The notes beneath the pieces were generated by a model. That model made no database searches. It saw only the letters and a program-made list of their open reading frames with translations, and was not told the origin of the DNA. A stretch of 64,000 nt of DNA from Nitratireductor arenosus (GTDB lineage Bacteria > Pseudomonadota > Alphaproteobacteria > Rhizobiales > Rhizobiaceae). The first letter of the stretch is position 1. Every line of letters begins with the position of its first letter. The stretch spans positions 434,001 to 498,000 of the forward strand of contig NZ_WPHG01000002.1 in assembly GCF_009742725.1 (NCBI RefSeq). The letters run 5' to 3'. Below, in pieces: positions 26,842 to 35,857 of this stretch. Both the position numbers and the translations under genes were made by a program.

Positions 26842-28410
26842 GTGTATCGTCTGGGTATCGACGTAGGGGGAACCAATACCGACGCGGTGGTTATGCATGA
26901 CCGCGAGGTGCTTGCCGGCGTAAAGGCGGCCACGACGGAGGATGTGACCTCCGGCGTTCTGGAAGCGCTGGACAACGTGCTGTCGAAGGCCGGCGTCGAC
27001 CGCGCCAAGATCGCCAATGTGATGATCGGCACAACCCATTTCACCAATGCGGTCATCGAACGCAAACATATCAGCCCGGTCGCCGCGATCCGGCTCGGAC
27101 TGCCGGCGACCGCCTGCCTGCCGCCGATGGTCGATTGGCCGGAAGACCTGCGTGAGGCTGCGGGCAATCTCGGCTATCTGGTGCGCGGCGGCTACGAGTT
27201 CGACGGGCGCGAGATCGCACCGCTCGACGGCGACGAGATCGACCGCATCGCCGACGACATATTGGCCAAGAAGATCAGCTCGGCCTCGATCAGTTCCGTC
27301 TTCAGCCCGATCAACCGGCAGATGGAGGTCGATGCCAGGGATCGGTTGTTGAAAAAGTGCCCTGATCTCCAGGTGGTGCTGTCGTCGGATATCGGCCGTA
27401 TCGGGCTTCTGGAGCGCGAAAGCGCGGCGATCATGAACGCCAGCCTGCTGGCGCTGAGCGAACGCACGGTCGACGCCTTTGGTTCGGCGCTGAAATCGAC
27501 CGGCTTGCACTGTCCGTTCTTCATCACCCAGAACGACGGCACGCTGATGGATGCGGCGATGGTCAAGCGCTTTCCGGTGCTGACTTTCGCGTCCGGACCG
27601 ACCAACTCCATGCGCGGCGCGGCGTTCCTGACCGGCATCAAAAACGGCATCGTCGTCGATATCGGCGGCACGACCACCGATGTCGGCGCGTTGCAGCTCG
27701 GCTTTCCGCGCCAGGCCGCGACCGTGGTCGACATTGGCGGCGTGCGTACCAATTTCCGCATGCCGGACGTGTTCTCGATCGGTCTGGGCGGCGGCTCGCT
27801 GGTGCGGCGCAGTCCAGACGGAACGGTCACGGTCGGCCCGCAATCGGTCGGCTACCGCCTGACCCGGGAGGCGCTGGTCTTTGGCGGCGACACGCTGACG
27901 GCGACCGACATCGCGGTCGCCCGCGGCGAGGCCGAGATCGGCGACAAGTCGAAACTCGCCTCGGTCGGCGGCGATCTCGCGCAAGGCGCCCGCGAGGCCA
28001 TAACGGCAATGCTGGAAGCGGCCGTGGAGCGCAGCCGGATTTCGCCCGAACCGCTGCCGGTGATCGCGGTCGGCGGCGGCTCGATCCTGATGCCGGACCG
28101 GCTCGGCGATCTCGAGGTTCTGCGGCCGGACCATTTCGCCGTCGCCAACGCGGTCGGCGCCGCGATCGCGCAGATCAGCGGCGAGGTCGACCGGATCTAT
28201 TCGCTGGAAAATGGCCTGACGCGCGAGATCTGCCTGAAACAGGCCGAAGAGGAGGCCACCGAAAAGGCGATCGGCGCCGGCGCTGCCGCCGCCACGATCG
28301 AGGTCATCGAGCGCGAGGACGTGCCCTTGGCCTATCTGCCGGGCAACGCGACGCGCATCCACGTCAAGGTGGTCGGCGAGATGGGAGGCGGCGATGCTCT
28401 CCCGGCCTGA
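26842..28410 (+). CDS. Hydantoinase A/oxoprolinase-like protein
   Basis: A 522-residue member of the hydantoinase/oxoprolinase family with the actin-like ATP-binding fold. The first phosphate motif is GIDVGGTNTDAVV at the N-terminus and the second is VVDIGGTTTDVG near residue 275. Members use ATP to open cyclic amides such as hydantoins or 5-oxoproline. No HyuB-type partner is encoded; instead two DUF917 proteins follow, the first overlapping this gene by 17 bases. GTG start with AAAGGAG seven bases before it. Co-transcription with a peptide-type importer suggests it acts on an imported cyclic amide. Confidence 0.82.
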   Translation: MYRLGIDVGGTNTDAVVMHDREVLAGVKAATTEDVTSGVLEALDNVLSKAGVDRAKIANVMIGTTHFTNAVIERKHISPVAAIRLGLPATACLPPMVDWPEDLREAAGNLGYLVRGGYEFDGREIAPLDGDEIDRIADDILAKKISSASISSVFSPINRQMEVDARDRLLKKCPDLQVVLSSDIGRIGLLERESAAIMNASLLALSERTVDAFGSALKSTGLHCPFFITQNDGTLMDAAMVKRFPVLTFASGPTNSMRGAAFLTGIKNGIVVDIGGTTTDVGALQLGFPRQAATVVDIGGVRTNFRMPDVFSIGLGGGSLVRRSPDGTVTVGPQSVGYRLTREALVFGGDTLTATDIAVARGEAEIGDKSKLASVGGDLAQGAREAITAMLEAAVERSRISPEPLPVIAVGGGSILMPDRLGDLEVLRPDHFAVANAVGAAIAQISGEVDRIYSLENGLTREICLKQAEEEATEKAIGAGAAAATIEVIEREDVPLAYLPGNATRIHVKVVGEMGGGDALPA

Positions 28411-29518
28411 CAAACTCTGGACGTTGACGGAAGCCGACATCGAGGCGCTGGAGATCGGCTCGGCGATCCTGGGCACCGGCGGTGGCGGCAATCCCTATAT
28501 CGGCAAGCTTAGGGCACGCCAGGCTTTGCGCAGCGGCAACACGCTCAGCGTTATCAAGATGCAGGATCTGCCCGACGACGCCAAGGTGGTGTCGCTCGGC
28601 GGCATCGGCGCGCCGCTGATTTCCTTCGAGCGCATCAAGGAAGGCCGCGAAGGGCTGCGCTGCGTGCGCGCCCTGGAGGAGCGCCTCGGTTTCAAGGCCG
28701 ATGCGATCGCCTGCGAGGAGATCGGCGGCCAGAACGCCATGGAGCCGCTGATCACCGCCTCGCTGGCCGGTTTGCCGGTGGTCGACGGCGACGGCATGGG
28801 CCGCGCCTTTCCCGAAATGCAGATGACGACCTATTCGATCTACGGTCATCGTTCCACGCCGTCGGTGATGTGCGATCCGCACGGCAATGTCGTCATCTTC
28901 GACCACGCGATCTCGGAGAAATGGCACGAACGGATGGCGCGCGCCTGCGTTATCTCGCAGGGCGGGGCTTCGACCCTGGCCAGCGCGCCGATGAGCGGCG
29001 CCTTCGTCAAGCGGTTCTCCATCCCCGATTCCTACACCAAGGCGGTGGGGCTGGGCCGCGCGGTGATGGAGGCGCGTCAGCGCCATGCCGACCCGATCGC
29101 GGCGATCTGCGAGATGGAAAACGGGCGGGTCTGCTTCACCGGCAAGATCAAGGATCTCAAGCGGCATCTGAAGGGCGGCTTCGTTACCGGCGAGGCGATC
29201 ATCGAAGGCTTCGACGGCTGTAACGACCAGACGGCCGCAGTGCTGATCCAGAACGAGAACCTGGTGTTCAAGCGCGACGGCGTGGTCGAGATCGCCGTGC
29301 CCGACCTGATCATCATTCTCGACATCGACACCGGCAACGCCATCACCACCGAAATGCTGCGCTACGGCCAACGGGTCGCGGTGGTGGCCTTGCCCTGCCA
29401 CCCGCTGCTGCGCACGCCCGAGGCGCTGGAGGTCGTCGGCCCGAAGGGATTCGGCTTCGACGACATCGCCTACCGGCCGATGGAAGCGGACGATCCGACA
29501 CAAGGGAGCGCCACATGA
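28394..29518 (+). CDS. DUF917-family protein, first copy
   Basis: A 374-residue DUF917 protein, a family often found next to HyuA-like genes. Landmarks are LGTGGGGNPYIGKL near residue 28, GGIGAPLIS, EEIGGQNAMEPL near residue 115 and DGDGMGRAFPEMQM. A bacterial ergothioneine-breakdown enzyme that removes sulfur from a thiohydantoin has been assigned to this family, so chemistry on a hydantoin-like ring is plausible. The substrate here is unknown. It overlaps the next, paralogous gene by four bases. Confidence 0.8.
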   Translation: MLSRPDKLWTLTEADIEALEIGSAILGTGGGGNPYIGKLRARQALRSGNTLSVIKMQDLPDDAKVVSLGGIGAPLISFERIKEGREGLRCVRALEERLGFKADAIACEEIGGQNAMEPLITASLAGLPVVDGDGMGRAFPEMQMTTYSIYGHRSTPSVMCDPHGNVVIFDHAISEKWHERMARACVISQGGASTLASAPMSGAFVKRFSIPDSYTKAVGLGRAVMEARQRHADPIAAICEMENGRVCFTGKIKDLKRHLKGGFVTGEAIIEGFDGCNDQTAAVLIQNENLVFKRDGVVEIAVPDLIIILDIDTGNAITTEMLRYGQRVAVVALPCHPLLRTPEALEVVGPKGFGFDDIAYRPMEADDPTQGSAT

Positions 29519-30609
29519 CGACATTTACGGTTTCGGCCGCCGACATGGAGCCGATCGCGCTGGGGGGCGCGTTTTTGGGAACCGGCGGCGGCGGCGATCC
29601 GCATATCGGCAAGCTGATGGCGCGCGCGGCGATCGAACAATACGGTCCGGTGCGTGTGATCGATGCCGAGGAGGTTTCCGACGACGCCTTGTGCGTGCCG
29701 GTGGCGATGATGGGCGCGCCGACGGTGATGGTTGAAAAGCTGCCGCGCGGCGACGAGGCGCGCGAGGCGCTGACCCAGCTCGAGACCTTTCTCGGCCGCA
29801 AGGCCGATGCGCTGATCTGCATCGAGGCGGGCGGGCTCAACTCGACCATTCCCTTCGCGGTCGCCGCGGCGACCGGGCTGCCGCTGATCGACGGCGACGG
29901 CATGGGGCGTGCCTTTCCCGAGCTGCAGATGGTGAGCTTCACCATGCACGGGGTGGCGGCCACGCCGATGGTGATCGCCGACGAAAAGGGCAATTCCTCG
30001 GTCATCAACACGATCTCGAACCAATGGACGGAAAAGCTGGCGCGCGCCCAGACGGTGGAGATGGGCGGCGCCGCGCTGGTGGCGATCTATCCCATGCAGG
30101 GCGCACGGATGAAAAAGGGTATCTTGCGCAACACGCTTTCGCTGATCAAGGAGGTCGGCGAGACGATCGCCACCGAGCGGGCGCAAAACCGCAATCCGGC
30201 CGAGGCGCTGATCGCCAGGCTTGACGGGCGGCGCCTGTTTACCGCCCGCGTGGTCGACATCGAACGGCGCACGACTGGCGGGTTCGCGCGCGGCAAGGCT
30301 ATCCTGAAGGGAGTCGACGCCGACCAGGGCCGGAGTTTCTCCGTCGAATTCCAGAACGAGTTCCTGATCGCCCGCGACGGCGAGGGGACCGCGCTTGCCA
30401 CCACGCCCGACCTGATCTGCGCCCTCGACGCCGACGGCGGACTGCCGATCACCACCGAGCAGCTGCGCTACGGGCTTGCCCTGTCGTTCATCGGCATGCC
30501 GAGCGACCCGCAATGGCGCACCAAGGCCGGGCTCGACCTCGTTGGACCCCGCTACTTCGGCTACGACCAGGATTTCGTGCCGCTGGAACAACTCACGAAA
30601 GCTGCCTGA
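29515..30609 (+). CDS. DUF917-family protein, second copy
   Basis: A 364-residue paralogue of the preceding protein, sharing FLGTGGGGDPHIGKL, EAGGLNSTIPFAVAA and DGDGMGRAFPELQM. The two differ clearly in sequence, so this is an old duplication rather than a recent one. Tandem DUF917 genes suggest a heteromeric enzyme or two successive steps. It is followed 40 bases later by the binding-protein gene of the same operon. Confidence 0.8.
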   Translation: MTTFTVSAADMEPIALGGAFLGTGGGGDPHIGKLMARAAIEQYGPVRVIDAEEVSDDALCVPVAMMGAPTVMVEKLPRGDEAREALTQLETFLGRKADALICIEAGGLNSTIPFAVAAATGLPLIDGDGMGRAFPELQMVSFTMHGVAATPMVIADEKGNSSVINTISNQWTEKLARAQTVEMGGAALVAIYPMQGARMKKGILRNTLSLIKEVGETIATERAQNRNPAEALIARLDGRRLFTARVVDIERRTTGGFARGKAILKGVDADQGRSFSVEFQNEFLIARDGEGTALATTPDLICALDADGGLPITTEQLRYGLALSFIGMPSDPQWRTKAGLDLVGPRYFGYDQDFVPLEQLTKAA

Positions 30610-30649
30610 CGTTTAGGAACCGCAACCATAATATCCAGAGGAGAAAGCC

Positions 30650-32221
30650 ATGAAACGCATGCTTCCAGTCGCTCTTGCCGCCCTTTTGGGCACCAGCGCG
30701 CTGGCGCCCGCCGCCCTTGCCCAGGACAAGGTGTCGCTGGTCGTCAACGCGGTGCAGATCTTCGGCACGGTCGATCCGGCCAAGGTCAACGACTACACCG
30801 AATATATGGCGATCGTGAACCTCTACGATGCGCTGACCACAGTCGACGCGACGGGCGCGGTGGTGCCGCAGCTCGCCGAAAGCTGGGAGATTTCGGACGA
30901 CAGCAAGACCTACACGTTCAAGCTGAAGGCCGATGCGACCTTTCAGGACGGCACTCCGGTCGAGGCCAAGGACGTAGTCTATTCGATGCAGCGCCTGCTG
31001 GCGATCAATGAAGGCCCGGCCTATCTGTTTTCCGGCCTGGTCGAGCCGGATGCCGTCAAGGCGCTCGACGACCACACGGTCGAAATCACGCTCAACCGCG
31101 TCTATGCGCCGTTCATCTCCAACACGCCGTTGATCCTGGTCGTCAATTCCGACCTGGTGAAGGAGAAGGGCGACGGGGAATGGGGCGAGACCTACCTGGC
31201 CGACGCTTCGGCCGGCGCGGGACCCTACAGCCTGGCGAGCTGGACTCGCGGCTCGCAGATGGTGATGGAACGCTACGGCGATTATCACATGGGCTGGCCG
31301 AAGCAAAAGCCGATCGACGAGTTGCGGTTCGTGATCACGCGCGACGAGGCGACCGTCAAGGCGCTCGCCACCAAGGGCGAACTCGGCATGTCGTCGCAGT
31401 ACCAGTCGAACGAAACCTATGAGGCGATCGACAAGCTCGACAATTACAAGATCATCGCCGCCGACACGGCGACCGGCTTCTACATCAAGCTCAACAACCA
31501 GGTGGCGCCGACCGACGACGTCCATATTCGCCGGGCGATCGCCTATGCGACCGACTACGCCACGATCCGGGACGTGATCTATCCGGGCGGCGAGTTGAAG
31601 GGGCCGTTGGCGCCGGTGTTCGCCGACGCCCATCTCGACAGCCTGCCATCGCCGGAATTCAACCTCGAGAAGGCCAAGGAAGAGGTCGCCAAGTCGAAAT
31701 ATGCCGGCGATACGCCGATCAAGCTCGCCCACGCCTATGTCGCCAAGACCGCTTTCGAGGAAGAGATCGGGTTGTTGCTCAAGTCGACGCTGGAGACCAT
31801 CGGCTTCGAGGTCGAGCTGCAGCCGGAGCCGTGGAACCGGATCACCGAACTGGCCTCGGCGGTCGACACGACGCCGGCTTCGACCCAGGTCTTCTACGGG
31901 CCGACCTATCCGTCCCCGGACTCCGTCTTCTATGTCCAGTACCATTCCAAGGCGAAGGGCACGTGGTCGTCGATGGAATGGGTGATGGATCCCGACATCG
32001 ACGCGCTGATCGACAAGTCGCGCGGCGAAACCGATGTTGAGGCCCGCAACGCGATCTACAAGGAAATCCAGCAGAAACTGCATGACCGGCAGTCCGACAT
32101 CTATCTGCTGACCCAGAAGAAGCGGTTTGCCGCCAATAGCTGCCTGCAGGGCTATGCCTGGGTGCCGATGCAGAGCTGGGACACGGATTTCTCGCGCTTC
32201 TGGTGGGATTGCGAAGGATAG
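30650..32221 (+). CDS. Peptide-type ABC transporter, periplasmic substrate-binding protein
   Basis: A 523-residue extracellular solute-binding protein of family 5 (DppA/OppA type). A signal peptide covers about residues 1-24 (cleavage after ALA before QDK). Family landmarks include PQLAESWEISDDSKTYTFKLK near residue 80 and GAGPYSLASWTRGSQMVMERYGDYHMGWP. It is the last gene of the operon rather than the first. AGAGGAGAAAG precedes the ATG and a strong terminator follows. The ligand may be a peptide or a cyclic amide, given the enzymes upstream. Confidence 0.9.
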   Translation: MKRMLPVALAALLGTSALAPAALAQDKVSLVVNAVQIFGTVDPAKVNDYTEYMAIVNLYDALTTVDATGAVVPQLAESWEISDDSKTYTFKLKADATFQDGTPVEAKDVVYSMQRLLAINEGPAYLFSGLVEPDAVKALDDHTVEITLNRVYAPFISNTPLILVVNSDLVKEKGDGEWGETYLADASAGAGPYSLASWTRGSQMVMERYGDYHMGWPKQKPIDELRFVITRDEATVKALATKGELGMSSQYQSNETYEAIDKLDNYKIIAADTATGFYIKLNNQVAPTDDVHIRRAIAYATDYATIRDVIYPGGELKGPLAPVFADAHLDSLPSPEFNLEKAKEEVAKSKYAGDTPIKLAHAYVAKTAFEEEIGLLLKSTLETIGFEVELQPEPWNRITELASAVDTTPASTQVFYGPTYPSPDSVFYVQYHSKAKGTWSSMEWVMDPDIDALIDKSRGETDVEARNAIYKEIQQKLHDRQSDIYLLTQKKRFAANSCLQGYAWVPMQSWDTDFSRFWWDCEG

Positions 32222-32244
32222 CCGGAACACCCGGTTGGAGCGAG

Positions 32245-32275
32245 CGGCCGGCGCCCCGTGCGCCGGCCGTTTTTT
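32245..32275 (+). terminator. Rho-independent terminator of the peptide ABC operon
   Basis: CGGCCGGCG (32245-32253) and CGCCGGCCG (32261-32269) form a perfect 9-bp stem around a 7-base loop, followed directly by six T residues. It lies 23 bases after the binding-protein stop. Confidence 0.9.
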
Positions 32276-32285
32276 GTTGCGGCTT

Positions 32286-32313
32286 TGATTCAAGGACTTA
32301 TCGGCTTGAATCA
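32286..32313. repeat. Perfect 9-bp inverted repeat between convergent operons
   Basis: TGATTCAAG and CTTGAATCA flank a 10-base spacer between the terminator and the end of the GntR gene. It has no T-run on either strand and is AT-rich, so a terminator role is weak. It may be a protein-binding site or simply an mRNA end structure. Confidence 0.4.
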
Positions 32314-32376
32314 TGCCTTGGTTGCAAGTGCCTGGAAGGGTTGGCGTTTTGTGTGTGCCTGCCGATTCCGGCCGCG

Positions 32377-33090
32377 TCAGTCATCGAAACGGAAATAGCC
32401 GTCGCGCACCAGCGAATCGGAATATTCGACCGGCCGGCCCTCGGCGTCGACGACCAGCCGGCAAAGCCGCAACAGGCTGGCGCCGGGTTCCAGGCCGAGA
32501 TCGGCGGCCTGGCCGGGCGAAGCGGCGACGGCGGAATAATGCTGCGAACCGATCCTCAGCGTGGCGCCGGTGGCGCGGCGGATCAGATCGTAGAGCGAGT
32601 CCCGCATCAGCCGGTCGACGGGCAGCGTGTCGGCGACCCATTGCGGCAGCACGCTGGCCTGGCGGACCACGGGCCGCCCGTCGAGCAGCCGCAGACGTTC
32701 GATCTCGGTCACCGCCGTGCCGACGGCAAGCCCGAGCGCGCGGCTTTCGGCAAGGCCGGAACTGCGGCGCGCGACGCCCAGAACGCGGGTTGCTGGTGTC
32801 ATGCCGACCTGGCGCGCGGCGGTCGGAAAATCGTCGAGATTACGGCCCTGGCTCTCGATGACGCGCGCGCAATAACGTGCGTTGCGACCCTGTCCCTTGT
32901 CGATCAGGCCGTCGTTTTGCATCAGCGCGAGCGCGCTGCGTACGGTCCGCCGGCTGACGCCATAGCCGCGCGCGAGTTCGTTTTCGGGAGGCAGCGTATC
33001 GCCACGACGCCACAATCCGGTTTTCAGTTCGGCGGCGAGGCGTTGCGCCAGGCGGCGATAGGCGGGGGGTGTTCGTGGCGCGCGCGTCAC
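32377..33090 (-). CDS. GntR/HutC-family regulator with UTRA domain
   Basis: A 237-residue regulator. The GntR winged helix covers about residues 8-75 (DTLPPENELARGYGVSRRTVRSALALMQNDGLI). The UTRA ligand domain makes up the rest (VTEIERLRLLDGRPVVRQASVLP, then LLRLCRLVVDAEGRPVEYSDSLVRDGYFRF at the end). UTRA proteins usually sense sugars or their phosphates. GTG start, overlapping the permease stop by four bases (GTGA), so it is the last gene of the ribose-type operon and probably regulates it by feedback. Confidence 0.85.
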   Translation of the reverse strand: MTRAPRTPPAYRRLAQRLAAELKTGLWRRGDTLPPENELARGYGVSRRTVRSALALMQNDGLIDKGQGRNARYCARVIESQGRNLDDFPTAARQVGMTPATRVLGVARRSSGLAESRALGLAVGTAVTEIERLRLLDGRPVVRQASVLPQWVADTLPVDRLMRDSLYDLIRRATGATLRIGSQHYSAVAASPGQAADLGLEPGASLLRLCRLVVDAEGRPVEYSDSLVRDGYFRFDD

Positions 33091-34016
33091 GATGCCCGGT
33101 GGCCGATATTGCGCACCAGAACGGCGCCGATGATGATCAGGCCGGTAAAGATATCCTGCAGGTAGTTCGGAACGCCGAGGATGGTCAGCCCGTTGGCGAC
33201 GACGGCGATGATCGCCGCACCCAGCAGCGTGCCGAGCGCATTGGCCTGACCGTCGCGGAAAGCGGTCATGCCCAGAAAGACGGCTGCATAGGCCTGCAGC
33301 AGGAAGCCGTTGCCGCCGGTGGGATGGGCGCTGCCGAGGCGCGCGGTCAAAAGCAGGCCGGCGATCGCGGCGAACAGCGAGCACAGCGCGAAAGCCCACA
33401 CGCTGTTGTAGGTGACGCGCACGCCGCTCAGCCGGGCAGCCTCGCGGTTGCCGCCGATGGCCAGGACCCGGCGGCCGAGTTCGGTCCAGTCAAGCACGAA
33501 CAGGGCGAGTACGGTTGCCGCCAGCGCCCACAAGGTGAGCACCGGAACGCCGGCGAGCGTGCCGCGGCCGAGGTCGCGGAAGGCGACCGGGATGTTGCCG
33601 AACAGGGTCGCGCCGTCGCTGATCCAGAAAGTGATGCCGCCGATCACCGTGCCGATGGCGAGGGTGACGATGAAGCTCGGCATGCGGAAGGTCGCGATCA
33701 GATAACCGCTGATCAGCCCGACACAGAAGCCGGCGGCGAGCGTGGCCGCGATCGTGACGGGCACGCCCCAGCCGGCGCCGAACAGGCTCACCGACACGAT
33801 GCCGGCCATCGAGACGACCGCGCCGACCGACAGGTCGAATTCCGACAGCGCCATGACGAAGGTCGCGCCTAGCGCCACGATCGCCAATAGCGACATCTGC
33901 TGGGTGATGTTGATCAGATTGGAGGCCTGCGCGAACGAAGCCGGCGAGAGGGCCGAAAACAGGGCGATGATGGCGACGAGGCCGATCAGCGTGCCGTAGC
34001 GAGCCGAGAATGCCAA
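33087..34016 (-). CDS. Ribose-type sugar ABC permease
   Basis: A permease of the RbsC/branched-chain fold (about 309 residues) with eight or more membrane helices, including LIGLVAIIALFSALSPASF near the start. The family landmark LIALGATFVMALSEFDLSVGAV-like segment is near residue 50, and GGNREAARLSGVRV near residue 205. The start is set at a TTG (34016) because GGGAG lies six bases upstream of it; an overlapping TTG two codons earlier would leave no spacing. It works with the ATPase and binding protein encoded upstream in the same operon. Confidence 0.82.
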   Translation of the reverse strand: MAFSARYGTLIGLVAIIALFSALSPASFAQASNLINITQQMSLLAIVALGATFVMALSEFDLSVGAVVSMAGIVSVSLFGAGWGVPVTIAATLAAGFCVGLISGYLIATFRMPSFIVTLAIGTVIGGITFWISDGATLFGNIPVAFRDLGRGTLAGVPVLTLWALAATVLALFVLDWTELGRRVLAIGGNREAARLSGVRVTYNSVWAFALCSLFAAIAGLLLTARLGSAHPTGGNGFLLQAYAAVFLGMTAFRDGQANALGTLLGAAIIAVVANGLTILGVPNYLQDIFTGLIIIGAVLVRNIGHRAS

Positions 34017-34030
34017 TGTCAACTCCCGAT

Positions 34031-35539
34031 CTATGAAGCCATGCCGGACCGCGCTGGCGCGTGAAACGCGGCCTTCAGCACCGTCTCGCGGCTGACGCCC
34101 GAATTGGCGATGTCCAGTGTGACGGCGCCCTGCGCCATCACGACGATGCGGCTGGCGAGCATCAATAATTCCTCGATATCGCTGGTGGCAAACAGCACCG
34201 CGGCACCGCCGGCCGCGCGCGCCCGGCATAGGGCGTGAATATCCGCCTTGGAGCGGATGTCGACGCCGCGGGTCGGCTCGTCGAGCAACAACAGGCGGAT
34301 GTCGTCGTCGAGCCAGCGGCCGATCATGATCTTTTGCTGGTTGCCGCCCGAAAGCGTCGAGATGCGGTCGTCGAGACGACCGAATCTGACGGCGAGCCCG
34401 GAGAGAATCGCGTCCACACCGGCCCGCAAGCGCCTGTGCGACAGAACGGGCAGGCCGCGATGGGCCCGGTAACGGCCAAGCCGGGGCAGGGCGGCGTTGT
34501 CGAGGATCGATTGGTGCATGATCAGGCCGGTGTTGCGCCGATCTTCCGACACATAGGCGACGCCGGCCGCGATGCGTGACCTTATGCCGGTGCGGGGCAG
34601 GGCGCTGCGATCGAGCACGAGCGAACCCCGGCAGAGCGGATTGGCGCCCCAGATCGATTTCAAAAGGCTTGAACGCCCCGACCCGACGATGCCGTAAAGT
34701 CCGACGATCTCGCCGCCGCCGATGGTCAGGTCGATCGAGGGCCGGGCGGGGGCGACCCGAAGGCCGGACAATTCCAGCATCGTCGCGCCGCCGGTTGCCG
34801 ACGCGGCGCGCGCCCGCTGTTTAAAGGCCTGGCCGGCCATTTCGGCGATGATCGCCTCGCGCGAGGTCTCGGCGAGCCGACCGTGATTGACTGTTTTGCC
34901 GTTGCGCAACACGGTGAAGTCGTCGGCGACGGCAAACACCTCGTCGAGCCGGTGCGACACGAAAATCACCGCGGTGCCTTGGTCGGCCAGGCGCCGGACG
35001 ATGGCGCGCAGCGTCTCGGCCTCGGCCTCGCTGAGCGAGGCGGTCGGCTCGTCCAGAACCAGGATCTTCGCCTTGTCCATAAGCGCGCGCAGGATCTCCA
35101 CGATCTGGCACTTGGCGACCGAAAGCCGGCCGACAGGGCGGTCGATATCGAGGTCGAGGCCATACCGGTCGCGTACCGCGGCGAAGCGTTTTCGCATAAT
35201 CCGCCAGCGCACCAGACCGAAACGCTTTTCATAGGCGCGTCCGACATAGGCGTTCTCATAGGCGGTGAATTCGGGCACCAAATTGAGTTCCTGATGCACG
35301 AAGCGCAGGCCCGCGTCCTCGGCCGCGCGCGGACTGGCCGGCGCATAGGCCGCGCCGGCCAGGCGCATCGTGCCGGCGTCGGGCCGGTGCGTGCCCGACA
35401 GGCACTTCAGCAAGGTCGACTTGCCGGCGCCGTTTTCGCCCAACAGCGCGTGCACGCGTCCCGGCGCCACACGCATGGCGACGCCGTCAAGCGCGGTGAC
35501 GCCGCCGAAGCGTTTGACGAGACCGTCCAGTGCGAGCAT
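34031..35539 (-). CDS. Ribose-type sugar ABC ATPase (RbsA-like, two domains)
   Basis: A 502-residue protein with two fused ATPase domains. The N-terminal half has Walker A LLGENGAGKSTLL, signature LSVAKCQIVEI and Walker B ILVLDEPTAS. The C-terminal half has the degenerate loop GIVGSGRSSLL, normal for RbsA/MglA proteins, plus LSGGNQQKIMIGRWL and LLLLDEPTRGVD. It powers uptake through the permease encoded 14 bases downstream. A 318-base gap containing a repeat element separates it from the binding-protein gene. Confidence 0.92.
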   Translation of the reverse strand: MLALDGLVKRFGGVTALDGVAMRVAPGRVHALLGENGAGKSTLLKCLSGTHRPDAGTMRLAGAAYAPASPRAAEDAGLRFVHQELNLVPEFTAYENAYVGRAYEKRFGLVRWRIMRKRFAAVRDRYGLDLDIDRPVGRLSVAKCQIVEILRALMDKAKILVLDEPTASLSEAEAETLRAIVRRLADQGTAVIFVSHRLDEVFAVADDFTVLRNGKTVNHGRLAETSREAIIAEMAGQAFKQRARAASATGGATMLELSGLRVAPARPSIDLTIGGGEIVGLYGIVGSGRSSLLKSIWGANPLCRGSLVLDRSALPRTGIRSRIAAGVAYVSEDRRNTGLIMHQSILDNAALPRLGRYRAHRGLPVLSHRRLRAGVDAILSGLAVRFGRLDDRISTLSGGNQQKIMIGRWLDDDIRLLLLDEPTRGVDIRSKADIHALCRARAAGGAAVLFATSDIEELLMLASRIVVMAQGAVTLDIANSGVSRETVLKAAFHAPARSGMAS

Positions 35540-35547
35540 CGTGGCTA

Positions 35548-35853
35548 GAGCCGTTCCTGTTTGAATGGAATCGTTTGACCGCCGGGATTTCGCAGTCCGG
35601 CCAGGAGCGCGTGGCGATGCGGTGCAGGCACCGTGAGCCGCGTGCGACGCTGTAAGACGTGCGAAAGACCTAGGTCGGGCGATTGCGGTTTTAAAGGCGA
35701 TATCAAAACCACAGGACGCTCCAGGTCTGGACGGCTTTTGCGCCGCGGCCCGTGTCGAAGCCCTTGCCCGATATTGATATCGCGCTGCGGGCTTCTCCTT
35801 GCGGAGCGAAAATCCATTCCATCAAACTGCTCCCAGCTAAAGAGGAACGGCTC
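35548..35853. repeat. 306-bp inverted-repeat element, interspersed repeat copies 2 and 3
   Basis: The ends are perfect 11-bp inverted repeats, GAGCCGTTCCT at 35548-35558 and AGGAACGGCTC at 35843-35853. Both arms resemble the repeat at 18795-18905, and the right arm read in reverse matches it for about 100 bp (GGATTTTCG, GGAGAA, CCCGC, GGGCAAGGGCTTCGAC). Inside are the palindrome GACCTAGGTC (35667-35676) and the pair GGTTTT/AAAACC (35687-35710). It has no coding capacity that I can see and fills the gap between the ATPase and binding-protein genes. It resembles rhizobial mosaic or MITE-like elements. Confidence 0.6.
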
Positions 35854-35857
35854 CAGG

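Noticed and set aside
32286-32313. Inverted repeat as a terminator for the GntR operon
   Set aside because: The stem is AT-rich and lacks a T-run on the minus strand, so the terminator reading is not supported.
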